NCBI GenBank assembly: GCA_043812055.1
Contig: JBDRMN010000027.1
Span: 1 to 28,777 of the forward strand
DNA length: 28,777 nt
Source of the DNA: JBDRMN01 sp043812055
GTDB taxonomy: Bacteria > Patescibacteriota > Gracilibacteria > JAHISY01
Reading direction: 5' to 3'
Shown here piece after piece: positions 22,133 through 28,777 of this stretch. Positions within the stretch are counted from its first letter, which is position 1; each line of letters starts with the position of its first letter. The notes beneath the pieces were generated by a model. That model was not told the DNA's origin, made no database searches, and was given only the letters and a program-made list of their open reading frames with translations. A program made the position numbers and the translations under genes.

Positions 22133-22982
22133 GGGACTAGTAACATTAAGTGTTGGTAAAAAGAAAGGATCGGGCTACTCTAAGCCCTAATCTTCTACTT
22201 TTATGCCAACTAAGAAAATTTGTCCTTACTGCGGAGTGATCGGTGAGTCACAGAAGTGGGGTAAAACCAGACAAGGACGCATTCGCTATCGCCGTTGTGA
22301 CTGTCAGAAAACATTTACCAATCGAACTGGCACACTGCGTCATCGTACCAGGCTCAAAGATAGCCAGTGGTCCGAGCTTGCCAAGCTCATCAGTCTGCGT
22401 ACTTGTCCCAGTGGCTCTGATCTGGGCAGGCTTTTCGGTAAGCACGAGAAAACTGGCCAACGCTACCGCCGTAATATCCGCAGGCTTCTGCCCGAATCAA
22501 CTTCAGGGGAAAAACTTCTTGGGTTAGCTGAGATAGATGAAACTACTATGAAGAAAATCTGGATCGGTGGAGCTAAAAGCCGAGAAACAAAACAGATTAA
22601 GCTCTCTCCTCTGCAGAACCGTAACTCTACCACTCTTACGAATTTTGTAGACAGTTTACTTGAGAAAAACGCTTCTGCTTTTACTGATGAATGGAGAGGC
22701 TACAGGGAACTTAGATACTCACGAAAGCACTTCACTATCTGTCACTCTAGAGAGTTTGTTTCGAAGGAATGCTCTGGCATCCATACAAATGGGATTGAAG
22801 GAGTGTGGGGGCATGCTAAACCTCTAGCTATTCATACTTACCGTGGCTACCCAAAACTCACTGACTTTCTAAAAGAGATTTGTTTTCAATTCAACTTCAG
22901 CTATGCTGAACGTAAGTCATATCTCTTCGCCCGATTCTTTCGTCCTGCTCTTTAAAAACCAACACTTAATAGTCTTAGTCCC
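22133..22982 (+). mobile_element. Complete IS1595-family (ISXO2-like) insertion sequence, 850 bp
   Basis: The 25-bp terminal inverted repeats at 22133-22157 and 22958-22982 match at 21 positions; both begin GGGACTA and share TTAAGTGTTGGT inside. An 8-bp direct duplication, TTGATGAT, flanks them at 22125-22132 and 22983-22990, the size expected for this family. With the single intact transposase, the element looks recent and potentially active. It has separated the methyltransferase gene from the sigma operon and its right end lies 36 bp from the sigma -10 box. Confidence 0.93.
22203..22955 (+). CDS. IS1595-family transposase
   Basis: A 250-aa DDE transposase. An N-terminal zinc ribbon (CPYCG at residues 7-11 and RRCDC near 31-35) is followed by the ISXO2-like catalytic domain, with acidic residues in AEIDET, FTDEWRGY and HTNGIEGVWGHAK. 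It fills nearly all of the space between the inverted repeats and is uninterrupted. No Shine-Dalgarno sequence is obvious before the ATG at 22203. IS1 is similar in its zinc ribbon, but the NGIEGVWG motif fits IS1595. Confidence 0.92.
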   Translation: MPTKKICPYCGVIGESQKWGKTRQGRIRYRRCDCQKTFTNRTGTLRHRTRLKDSQWSELAKLISLRTCPSGSDLGRLFGKHEKTGQRYRRNIRRLLPESTSGEKLLGLAEIDETTMKKIWIGGAKSRETKQIKLSPLQNRNSTTLTNFVDSLLEKNASAFTDEWRGYRELRYSRKHFTICHSREFVSKECSGIHTNGIEGVWGHAKPLAIHTYRGYPKLTDFLKEICFQFNFSYAERKSYLFARFFRPAL

Positions 22983-23018
22983 TTGATGATCTTTGAAAGA
23001 AAATGGCTCATTTTTGCG

Positions 23019-23024
23019 TATAAT
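23019..23024 (+). promoter_or_regulatory. -10 box of the sigma factor gene (leaderless)
   Basis: A perfect TATAAT ends 7 bp before the ATG at 23032, so the mRNA should start at or next to the start codon. The only -35-like hexamer, TTGAAA at 22993-22998, is 20 bp away; it sits just outside the IS target duplication. Confidence 0.5.
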
Positions 23025-23031
23025 TACTCAG

Positions 23032-23598
23032 ATGCTAGAAGATAGCGATTTAGCCGCACGAGCGATTGAAAATCCGGATGAATATGCTCCTCTTGTCGAA
23101 AAGTACGAGCAGCCGCTCTTGCGATATATTTTGCGCATTTCCAATATTTCTCAGGAGGAGGGTGAAGATTTACTCCAGAATGTTTTTCTCAAGGCTTACC
23201 AAAATCTCAACGACTTTGACGGCAAGCTGAAGTTCAGCAGTTGGATCTATCGCATCGCCCACAATGAAGTGGTGAGTGCCTGGCGCCGCCGATCCGCCCG
23301 GGCCGGAGAAATTAATCTGGAGAAGGCTGAGGCTGCCAAGATTTTGTGTTCCACGCTTGATGTTCCTGTTCGCACCGATGAAAAGTTTTTAACTGAGAGT
23401 GTGCGTGAGATGCTCGGTAAACTTCCGCAGAAGTATCGTGAAGTTCTGATCCTGCGTTTTCTCGAGGAGAAAGACTACAGTGAAATTTCCGACATCCTCC
23501 ACAAGCCCCCGGGAACAGTGGCGACGCTGCTAAACCGGGCCAAGAGGGCTTTTGAGCAGGCTGCGCGGGAAGCCAATTTAGAAAAATTCCTCAGATAA
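23032..23598 (+). CDS. ECF-type RNA polymerase sigma factor
   Basis: A 188-aa group 4 sigma factor. Region 2 (about residues 20-85) contains EEGEDLLQNVFLKAYQNL and FSSWIYRIAHNEVVSAWRRR. Region 4 (about 122-180) contains LPQKYREVLILRFLEEKDYSEISDIL and the recognition helix PPGTVATLLNRAKRAF. The start ATG at 23032 is chosen because an upstream start at 22993 would put the -10 box inside the gene. It is followed by a membrane protein and a secreted protein, the usual layout of a sigma / anti-sigma / target unit. Confidence 0.93.
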   Translation: MLEDSDLAARAIENPDEYAPLVEKYEQPLLRYILRISNISQEEGEDLLQNVFLKAYQNLNDFDGKLKFSSWIYRIAHNEVVSAWRRRSARAGEINLEKAEAAKILCSTLDVPVRTDEKFLTESVREMLGKLPQKYREVLILRFLEEKDYSEISDILHKPPGTVATLLNRAKRAFEQAAREANLEKFLR

Positions 23599-23611
23599 GG
23601 GGATTAAGTAC

Positions 23612-23632
23612 GAACGCCCCACTGGGGCGTTC
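23612..23632. repeat. Perfect hairpin between sigma and membrane protein genes
   Basis: GAACGCCCCA-C-TGGGGCGTTC, two exact 10-bp arms. No T-run follows. It could attenuate readthrough into the anti-sigma candidate or be another dispersed element. Confidence 0.7.
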
Positions 23633-23660
23633 CTCCCTCAAAAACCTAATAACCCAAACC

Positions 23661-24398
23661 ATGCAAAAACTATCTAAACAAGTTCTCGCCAAGATTAAAT
23701 CGGAAAAAATTTCTCCCAAAGAGAAATGGACTTTTCTGGTGAGGAATTACGGGATCTGGGTTCTCGCGGTCCTGGCGCTGATCCTGGCGGGAGTTTTCGT
23801 GGGAAATGCGATCCATGATTTGAGCTTCGGAGAGTGGGGCATCATGCATCGTTTCCCGGGCGGACGCTGGCATTTCCTCAGACATGCACTGCCGTTACTC
23901 TGGTTAGTGGGAATCACGGCGGCTTTTATATTTGCCTTTGCTTTGCTTCGTAAAACCAAACGCGGCTACCGTTACGGTACCCTGGTGATTGCAGGGGTGA
24001 CCTTGCTGACGAGCGTTATCGGTGGCTTAGCCCTGCTGAGAACTCCGCTACCGCGGCAGATCTTAGATTTTCGGATGGAACACTTTCCTCGTGAATTCAT
24101 TAAGACAGAATGGATGAATCCGGAAGAAGGTCTGATTTTTGGTGAGATTATCGAGACTGGTGAGACGATTCTGATTTTAAATGCGCTGGATAGTTCGCTC
24201 TGGGAGGTAGATATTTCAGAGGCCCTGACACCGCCCTTTCTCGAGCTAGAGCTAGGGGTGGATGTCCGTGTGATTGGAGAAAAAATAGGTGAAGGGAAAT
24301 TTAAGGCAGAATTCGTGCGACCGGGTGATCCGCGCAAGATTCTCCAAAAAATGGGACGTCCGCGCGGTGAAAGAAAAATGTCACCACGTGCGTATTAG
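23661..24398 (+). CDS. Three-TM membrane protein, candidate anti-sigma factor
   Basis: 245 aa. The cytoplasmic N terminus (1-27, Lys-rich) is followed by hydrophobic segments at about 33-49, 77-95 and 106-124, then a periplasmic or extracellular domain of about 120 residues (beta-rich, with FGEIIETGETILILN). No zinc-binding HxxxCxxC motif is present, so it is not a ZAS-type anti-sigma factor. Its place directly after an ECF sigma gene (62 bp gap) and the small cytosolic tail make membrane sequestration of the sigma factor likely. The family was not recognised by name. Confidence 0.65.
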   Translation: MQKLSKQVLAKIKSEKISPKEKWTFLVRNYGIWVLAVLALILAGVFVGNAIHDLSFGEWGIMHRFPGGRWHFLRHALPLLWLVGITAAFIFAFALLRKTKRGYRYGTLVIAGVTLLTSVIGGLALLRTPLPRQILDFRMEHFPREFIKTEWMNPEEGLIFGEIIETGETILILNALDSSLWEVDISEALTPPFLELELGVDVRVIGEKIGEGKFKAEFVRPGDPRKILQKMGRPRGERKMSPRAY

Positions 24399-24446
24399 AG
24401 AACAGAAAACGCGTTTCAGTTTTTAATTCCTTAATCACAAATAACC

Positions 24447-24968
24447 ATGCAGAAAAAACTCATTGCAACTTCAGTAGTTGCCCTCTTTTTACTCGCGATG
24501 ATCCCTATCGCTCATGCCTTCTCTGGTTTCGGCGGAAAGGGATTCAGAAATCCTCAAAACGCCAATATCGACCATTCAGCCGTTCAGGCCGCTTTCGAGA
24601 ACGGTGACTATCAGGCCTTCATCGCGGCAACGGGAAAGACTCAATTAACAGAGGAAAAGTTCAACACAATCATTGCTAAAAAAGCAGAGAAAAAATCTCA
24701 ACACAAAGCCATTGAGGCAGCGATTGATGCTGGCGATTACGCAACTTGGAAAAGCTTGATTGAAGCCCAGAACCCGAATCATCCGTTACTCAGTGTGATT
24801 GATGCGGGTAATTTTTCGAAGCTGCAGGAGCTGCATAACTTACGCGAGCAAATGCAGACAATTCACGAAGAGCTGGGAATGGGTCCGGGCTATATGGGCA
24901 AGGGATTCGGCAAAGAGTTCGGCGATCATGGCAAAGCAAAAGGAATGGGTCGGGGTACTTGGCGTTGA
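24447..24968 (+). CDS. Secreted repeat protein (173 aa) of the sigma operon
   Basis: The signal peptide MQKKLIATSVVALFLLAMIPIAHA ends in a good AHA cleavage site. The mature part has three related helical repeats: AAFENGDYQAF, AAIDAGDYATW and SVIDAGNFSKL, spaced about 40 residues apart. A Gly/Met/Lys-rich tail (GMGPGYMGKGFG) ends the protein. It resembles small exported proteins of envelope-stress systems in role but shows no Spy/CpxP LTxxQ motif. It is the last gene of the operon and has a terminator 62 bp downstream. Confidence 0.75.
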   Translation: MQKKLIATSVVALFLLAMIPIAHAFSGFGGKGFRNPQNANIDHSAVQAAFENGDYQAFIAATGKTQLTEEKFNTIIAKKAEKKSQHKAIEAAIDAGDYATWKSLIEAQNPNHPLLSVIDAGNFSKLQELHNLREQMQTIHEELGMGPGYMGKGFGKEFGDHGKAKGMGRGTWR

Positions 24969-25029
24969 TTACGAGATTGTAGGCGCGATATAACCCATCG
25001 CGCTTACAAGAGCTAAATTTCGTGGGTGG

Positions 25030-25065
25030 GAAAAGCTCTCTTGATTAAGGAGGGCTTTTCATTTT
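25030..25065 (+). terminator. Terminator of the sigma operon
   Basis: GAAAAGC (25030-25036) pairs with GCTTTTC (25054-25060), extended by CTCTT/AAGGAG pairs, followed by ATTTT. On the minus strand the same stem is followed by weaker T content. A further short stem GCGCGAT/ATCGCGC lies at about 24984-25004. Confidence 0.6.
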
Positions 25066-25066
25066 C

Positions 25067-25100
25067 CCGCCTTCGCCCCGAAGGGGCCACCTAGTGGCGG
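25067..25100. repeat. Composite GC-rich hairpin element
   Basis: CCGCC/GGCGG outer arms enclose CCCC-GAA-GGGG (25076-25086) and GCCAC-CTA-GTGGC (25086-25098). No T-run follows. Part of the dispersed hairpin set. Confidence 0.6.
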
Positions 25101-25129
25101 AATTCCCCTGGGCGTAAGCCGAAAGAGCT

Positions 25130-26635
25130 TCAGTCGAGAATATGTCTGATTTGCCCCAACATCTTCAAAGCATTCTGAACATCCTCGGATTCTTTACTAT
25201 TGCTCAAAAGTGTAACGCCTAAAAACAAATTATCCACTGCGGCCACGACTCGTATGACGTGTTTGAAGTCTTTACCTAAAACAGGATCGTCGGATAATTC
25301 TTTATAACTTAGGGGGCCAAAGTAATATCCGCTAAGTTCTGGACCGGTAATTTCTTGAAGCTCAACCTCAGTTTCGATGGCTGCTGTCAATAACGCATCG
25401 GCTTCTGTTTCGGCAAAAAGTCTTAATTCGCTTGGATCATAGGGTTTATCGTCGTCCTCTCGCCAAAGTACCGTACTGAGTAGCAGGAAGTTTTGGTCCG
25501 AAGACACAATCCTAATAATGGGAGGAAGGTCTCCTAGTTGGTCAATCTCGATTGTCCAGCTTTCCTGAAGCTCTAGCCCGATTGCTCCGTGACCCGGGAC
25601 CGGCACGACCTGCTGTTGCCTTTCATATTTCAAGATATTTCCGCGTGGCAAATACATTAAATTCAACGCTTCGTATGATAAATCCGTGATTTTGTATTTG
25701 AAAACAGCTTCGCCTTCACCCACGATCAAGTATTCACCAGCCACAGCTTCATTTTTCGCAGCAGCCGTCTCGTAAAGCCGGAAGACCCCTCGGGCCGTTT
25801 CGGTACCTTCGTAGAAATCAATCTTTTCCTCGGCAGTAAATTCGGTTACGGCCTTAGGATCTGTGATCGCCACCCACTTACCCTGGAGCAGGCCGAGCTT
25901 ACTGCTGGTGTCGGCGACTTCCTCCGTTTCTCGCGACGGGGTGGTGATTTCCCAAAACTTAATCGTTCTCACAATCTCCTCGAAAGTATAAAACCAGTTT
26001 TGAACAGCCACGGACCCCCAGTCGTCGCTGACATCCTGATAAAATAGGCCCTGCTCTTTAGAAATCCAAACTTTGGCTTCACCACAGTTTTCCTCATCGG
26101 TTGTGAAATACTGGGCCATACTATTGGCGAGGTGTTTCTTTAGGCCGCTTACCGTGATCACGACCTGATGGTCATTGTAATAAAACACCAGCTTCCTCTC
26201 GAAAGTCACATCACAAATCTCGAAACGCGACAAAACCATAAATTCCTGGGCATTCAGGTCTCCCAGATTGCGGACCGTTTTACTTTCCGGAACTGGCCAA
26301 TCCACCTCCTCGCCGTACTCGCCGTCGGCCAGAGCAGCCTGATTGGCTAGGGCGGTTTCTTTCGTGAAACCCATGGGACCTGCCAGCGTTTCGATCGCTT
26401 CACTTTCAATCTTGAGCTGAAATTCGCTATCTGTCCCCAGAGAGACATTAGGCGGATATTGCAAGAAAAAACCAGCTTCACTGTCTTCATACGACTGCCA
26501 TAAATCGTTCACCTCTCCGATAGCTTTGGCGCGGGCGATTGCGGTGAGCTCTTCCTCGGCGGTCTGGGAGCAGCCAGCTAGCAAGCAGATGCTGAGTAGC
26601 GTTGCGAGAAGTTTTGGCACGACTGAGGGAGTCAT
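25130..26635 (-). CDS. Large lipoprotein of unknown function (501 aa)
   Basis: The N-terminal signal ends in the lipobox LLAGC (Cys22), so it is probably lipid-anchored on the outer face of the membrane. The remainder is acidic and mostly beta-strand-like; GLLQGKWVAI near the middle, with a following run of alternating strands (YLIVGEGEAVFKYKITDLSY), resembles a lipocalin-like or small barrel domain. No catalytic motif was found. The gene stands alone and is convergent with the sigma operon; GC-rich hairpins and an 8-bp array lie upstream. Function unknown. Confidence 0.75.
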   Translation of the reverse strand: MTPSVVPKLLATLLSICLLAGCSQTAEEELTAIARAKAIGEVNDLWQSYEDSEAGFFLQYPPNVSLGTDSEFQLKIESEAIETLAGPMGFTKETALANQAALADGEYGEEVDWPVPESKTVRNLGDLNAQEFMVLSRFEICDVTFERKLVFYYNDHQVVITVSGLKKHLANSMAQYFTTDEENCGEAKVWISKEQGLFYQDVSDDWGSVAVQNWFYTFEEIVRTIKFWEITTPSRETEEVADTSSKLGLLQGKWVAITDPKAVTEFTAEEKIDFYEGTETARGVFRLYETAAAKNEAVAGEYLIVGEGEAVFKYKITDLSYEALNLMYLPRGNILKYERQQQVVPVPGHGAIGLELQESWTIEIDQLGDLPPIIRIVSSDQNFLLLSTVLWREDDDKPYDPSELRLFAETEADALLTAAIETEVELQEITGPELSGYYFGPLSYKELSDDPVLGKDFKHVIRVVAAVDNLFLGVTLLSNSKESEDVQNALKMLGQIRHILD

Positions 26636-26782
26636 TGGGTCATTAGGTCTTTGGGTCTTTGGGTAGTAGTGTTTCAGCCAGAGGCTTGAGCCAGAGGCTC
26701 ATCCGCCTCTGGAGGAGATCCGCCTATGGCGGAAGTGCTTAGTGTTAGTGTTGGTTATTCCCCCGAAGGGGCCCCTTTGGGG
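26636..26782. repeat. 8-bp array plus cluster of hairpin elements
   Basis: TTGGGTCA/TTAGGTCT/TTGGGTCT units lie at 26636-26664. CCAGAGGC (26691-26698) pairs with GCCTCTGG (26705-26712), TCCGCC-TAT-GGCGGA lies at 26719-26733, GTTAGT units at 26739-26752, and CCCCGAAGGGG next to CCCCTTTGGGG at 26761-26782. Three hairpins in 90 bp make this the densest intergenic cluster. No gene is seen in the 218-bp gap. Confidence 0.65.
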
Positions 26783-26853
26783 CATGGTATGTGGTATGTG
26801 TTCCATGTTCCATATTCCGCATCGTGCCTTTGAGTCTTTACGTCTCTGAATTT

Positions 26854-27651
26854 TTAATCTTGCCTCTCCGACAACTCCTGGCTCCTTTTGAGCGCGGCTT
26901 TGGCCGCCTGCTCTACAATCTTTCCCAACTTTTCTTTCTTAAAGACCTTCAAAGCGGCTTCGGTTGTACCGCCTTTACTTGTGACGTTTTCCCGTAACTT
27001 TTTGAACTCAATTTCCGTTGCATCAGCGAGTCGAGCCGCTCCGAAAAAAGTTTGACCGACAAAGGCCGGAGAAAGGTTCCCCAGGCCAATTTTGCGGGCG
27101 GCTTGCTCGAGTGCTTCGGCGAAGGCGAAGAAATAAGCGGGGCCGGAACCGGAAATTGCAGTGATGACATCGAGTAATTTTTCATTCTGCACTTCCGTTT
27201 CCTCACTGAAACTGCCCAAAATTCGGCGCACTAGAGCCTTCTCGGATGCAGTTACCGCGCGTGAGGCTTTCCAGCCGGAGACTCCGGCGCTGACTTGAGC
27301 GGGGGTGTTGGGCATGACGCGGATGATTTTCTTGGAACCGGTTAGTTCCTTGATCGTCGCGATTGTTGTTCCGGCCAAAATCGAAATGATGGGTTTGTCA
27401 CCGCGCCAACTGTGGCAGACAAGCTTCAAACTCTGAGGCTTTACTGCGAGCAGAATCATGTCGGCTTTGTCCACCGCATCGTGAATTGATTTATCGGTCT
27501 GGACGCCCAGCTTACGGCGTAAAGCACCCAGCTTCCGTCCGTCCACATCGAAAGCGATGATGTGGCCGGGAGAGAAAACTTCTTCGCGGACGAGGGCCTC
27601 GATGATGGCCGAACCCATGACACCGGTACCGATGACTGCGAGTTTTTTCAT
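26854..27651 (-). CDS. proC: Pyrroline-5-carboxylate reductase
   Basis: The last step of proline synthesis, reducing pyrroline-5-carboxylate with NAD(P)H. The dinucleotide fold starts KKLAVIGTGVMGSAII. AVKPQ, RVMPNTPAQVSAGVSG and ITAISGSGPAYFFAFAEAL are family signatures; the last contains the substrate-binding dimer segment. The length of 265 aa is standard. The ATG at 27651 is preferred over a TTG 30 bp upstream because it gives the usual N terminus just before the GxGxxG loop. It lies 42 bp after nnr on the same strand, so the two are probably one transcript. Confidence 0.95.
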   Translation of the reverse strand: MKKLAVIGTGVMGSAIIEALVREEVFSPGHIIAFDVDGRKLGALRRKLGVQTDKSIHDAVDKADMILLAVKPQSLKLVCHSWRGDKPIISILAGTTIATIKELTGSKKIIRVMPNTPAQVSAGVSGWKASRAVTASEKALVRRILGSFSEETEVQNEKLLDVITAISGSGPAYFFAFAEALEQAARKIGLGNLSPAFVGQTFFGAARLADATEIEFKKLRENVTSKGGTTEAALKVFKKEKLGKIVEQAAKAALKRSQELSERQD

Positions 27652-27693
27652 GAGTTGAGGATTATTTCTGTAAAGACGCAAGATTTTGCGCCT

Positions 27694-28777
27694 TTATTGG
27701 TCAAGGATTTTCTTAACGACTGAAGGGATTTTCTTAGCGATCATTTGAGGAGTTATACTTTCCGATTTTAGCGCAAGTTTCTCTGCGGTAATACCGAGCA
27801 GGAAAGCAGCGATTCCCGCAGCCTCAAAAGCTTCAACACCTCTCGCCAGCATGGCGCCCACGAGACCGGCGAGTGTGTCGCCCGTTCCGCCCGTGGTGAG
27901 AGTAGGGGAGCCGGCGTCATTCCACCTTGTTTGATCGGGGGAGTGGATGGCATCAACTTTACCTTTTTGGAGGATTACGGCCCTTAGTTTTTTTGTTAGC
28001 TTCTGGGCATCTCCTCCCAATCTTTTTAGTTCGCCCTTGTGGGGAGTTAGGACAACTTTTTTAGGAGAAAATCTCCCCCAGCCCCTCTTTGCGAAAGAGG
28101 GGAGTAATGCGTCCGCGTCCAGGACCAAAGGCTGTTTCGTTTTTTTGGCAATTTCTAAAACGGCTTGCTGGGTTTGTGGAGCTCTGCCAAGACCCGGACC
28201 AAGTACGATGGCGGCCTTGTTCTTTTTAGCGGATTTTAAAATTTCGGGAACTGCTTCAGGAGTTAATTTTTCCGAATCACCCTGGAAACTTTTCACCAAG
28301 ACGTTGGGGGCAGATTTCCGGGCGGTTCCAAAGTTCACCTGAGGCACGAAGAGATCGACGAGATCGACTCCACCCGCCAGCGCTCCCTGCGCGGCGAAGA
28401 TGGGAGCGCCGACAAAATCACGGCTGCCGCCCACGATCACGACTCGACCATTCTCACCTTTATGAGAATCAGGCTTTCTCTTAGGAAAAAACACTTGGAC
28501 ATCTCCGGGGCCGAAGTGGGTTTCGGCGATCCTAGGAATGCCGATGGGGACGACCCGTTCATTGGGCTGATTTTTGCTGGAGTGGAACGCAATTGCTAGC
28601 TGAGGCTTCAGGTTGCCAGTCGGCACGTCGAGGCTTACCAGTTTGGGTTTCCCCCCAGAAATCTGGGGGGTTAACTGAATTTTTTTCAGCCGTCGCACGA
28701 TTTCAGCGAACGGCGATTTCAATCTGCCTTCCACACCGATGCCGAGCAAAGCATCGACTAGGATGTCACCATTGAAT
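27694..28777 (-). CDS. nnr: NAD(P)HX epimerase/dehydratase, N terminus outside the window
   Basis: Repairs hydrated NADH and NADPH. The visible part includes the end of the YjeF_N epimerase domain (VDALLGIGVEG with the catalytic Asp, and VSLDVPTG) and the complete ribokinase-like dehydratase domain: GENGRVVIVGGS, LGPGLGR, LVLDADAL, LTPHKGEL and GGTGDTLAGLVGAML. The frame is open to the window edge, so the start is missing. Two hairpin elements are embedded in frame: LTPQISGG in the epimerase part (28651-28670) and LLPSFAKRGWGRFS after LDAD (28082-28102). proC follows. Confidence 0.95.
   Translation of the reverse strand, partial: FNGDILVDALLGIGVEGRLKSPFAEIVRRLKKIQLTPQISGGKPKLVSLDVPTGNLKPQLAIAFHSSKNQPNERVVPIGIPRIAETHFGPGDVQVFFPKRKPDSHKGENGRVVIVGGSRDFVGAPIFAAQGALAGGVDLVDLFVPQVNFGTARKSAPNVLVKSFQGDSEKLTPEAVPEILKSAKKNKAAIVLGPGLGRAPQTQQAVLEIAKKTKQPLVLDADALLPSFAKRGWGRFSPKKVVLTPHKGELKRLGGDAQKLTKKLRAVILQKGKVDAIHSPDQTRWNDAGSPTLTTGGTGDTLAGLVGAMLARGVEAFEAAGIAAFLLGITAEKLALKSESITPQMIAKKIPSVVKKILDQ
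28082..28102. repeat. In-frame hairpin element inside nnr (type E)
   Basis: CCCCTCTTT-GCG-AAAGAGGGG, an exact 9-bp stem. On the coding strand it adds roughly LPSFAKRGWGRFS between VLDADALL and the strand leading to TPHKGEL, where family members are shorter. Confidence 0.75.
28651..28675. repeat. In-frame palindrome inside nnr (second copy of type A)
   Basis: CCCCCCAGA-AA-TCTGGGGGG (28651-28670), followed by TTAAC. It matches the helicase copy at 24 of 25 bp, the single change being at the centre. The coding strand is the minus strand and reads LTPQISGG, as in the helicase. Confidence 0.9.

Noticed and set aside
22993..23031. Upstream start of the sigma factor gene
   Set aside because: A perfect TATAAT lies inside this stretch 7 bp before the ATG at 23032, so the stretch is promoter and not coding.
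23612..23632. Hairpin read as sigma gene terminator
   Set aside because: No T-run follows, and the membrane protein gene behind it looks like part of the same operon.

Overview
The window is about 28.8 kb of gene-dense chromosome of roughly 50% GC. It probably comes from a Candidate Phyla Radiation (Patescibacteria) bacterium. Peregrinibacteria-like lineages fit best, but this is an inference from gene style and intergenic texture; no marker gene was searched. TAA, TAG and TGA all end recognisable genes at the expected place, so the code is standard and not the TGA=Gly code of Gracilibacteria/Absconditabacteria. Apart from one complete insertion sequence the genes look vertically inherited. 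No tRNA, rRNA, CRISPR array or prophage was seen.

Layout: 1-1728 (-) ribD (cut by the window edge) and ribBA, riboflavin synthesis. 1849-2648 (+) a membrane-anchored FAM173-like methyltransferase and a possible 47-aa lipoprotein with its own promoter. 2653-3670 (-) a shikimate-kinase-family kinase and an unknown acidic protein. 3818-9302 (+) a UvrD-type helicase/RecB-type nuclease with a predicted Fe-S cluster, der, and a eukaryote-type pyrF. 9542-11425 (-) an ABC exporter followed by the relic of a paralogue's 3' end. 11649-13216 three unknown small proteins: one apparently frameshifted, and one two-TM protein behind a long structured leader RNA. 13421-16030 (+) ppdK. 16050-18983 a divergent cluster of two ATP-grasp ligases and an N-formylglutamate amidohydrolase-family enzyme. 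19174-21198 (+) gyrB. 21288-22067 (-) a methyltransferase. 22133-22982 an intact IS1595-type element with an 8-bp target duplication, inserted just upstream of an ECF sigma / membrane protein / secreted protein operon (23032-24968). 25130-28777 (-) a large lipoprotein, proC, and nnr (cut by the edge).

Three patterns cut across the genes. First, GC-rich perfect palindromes sit in frame inside conserved genes (helicase twice, pyrF, nnr twice; gyrB carries a related dispersed repeat). One of them is shared by the helicase and nnr in the same reading phase. Similar hairpins lie between genes. Second, many intergenic gaps hold degenerate tandem arrays with 7-9 bp periods. Third, many promoters are readable as TTG-type -35 / 16-17 bp / TAAAAT-type -10, and several -10 boxes lie so close to the start codon that the transcript must be leaderless. 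Only the 81-aa membrane protein has a strong Shine-Dalgarno sequence.

The best candidates for something undescribed are the in-frame palindrome family, the ATP-grasp/amidohydrolase cluster and the structured leader at 12290-12478.
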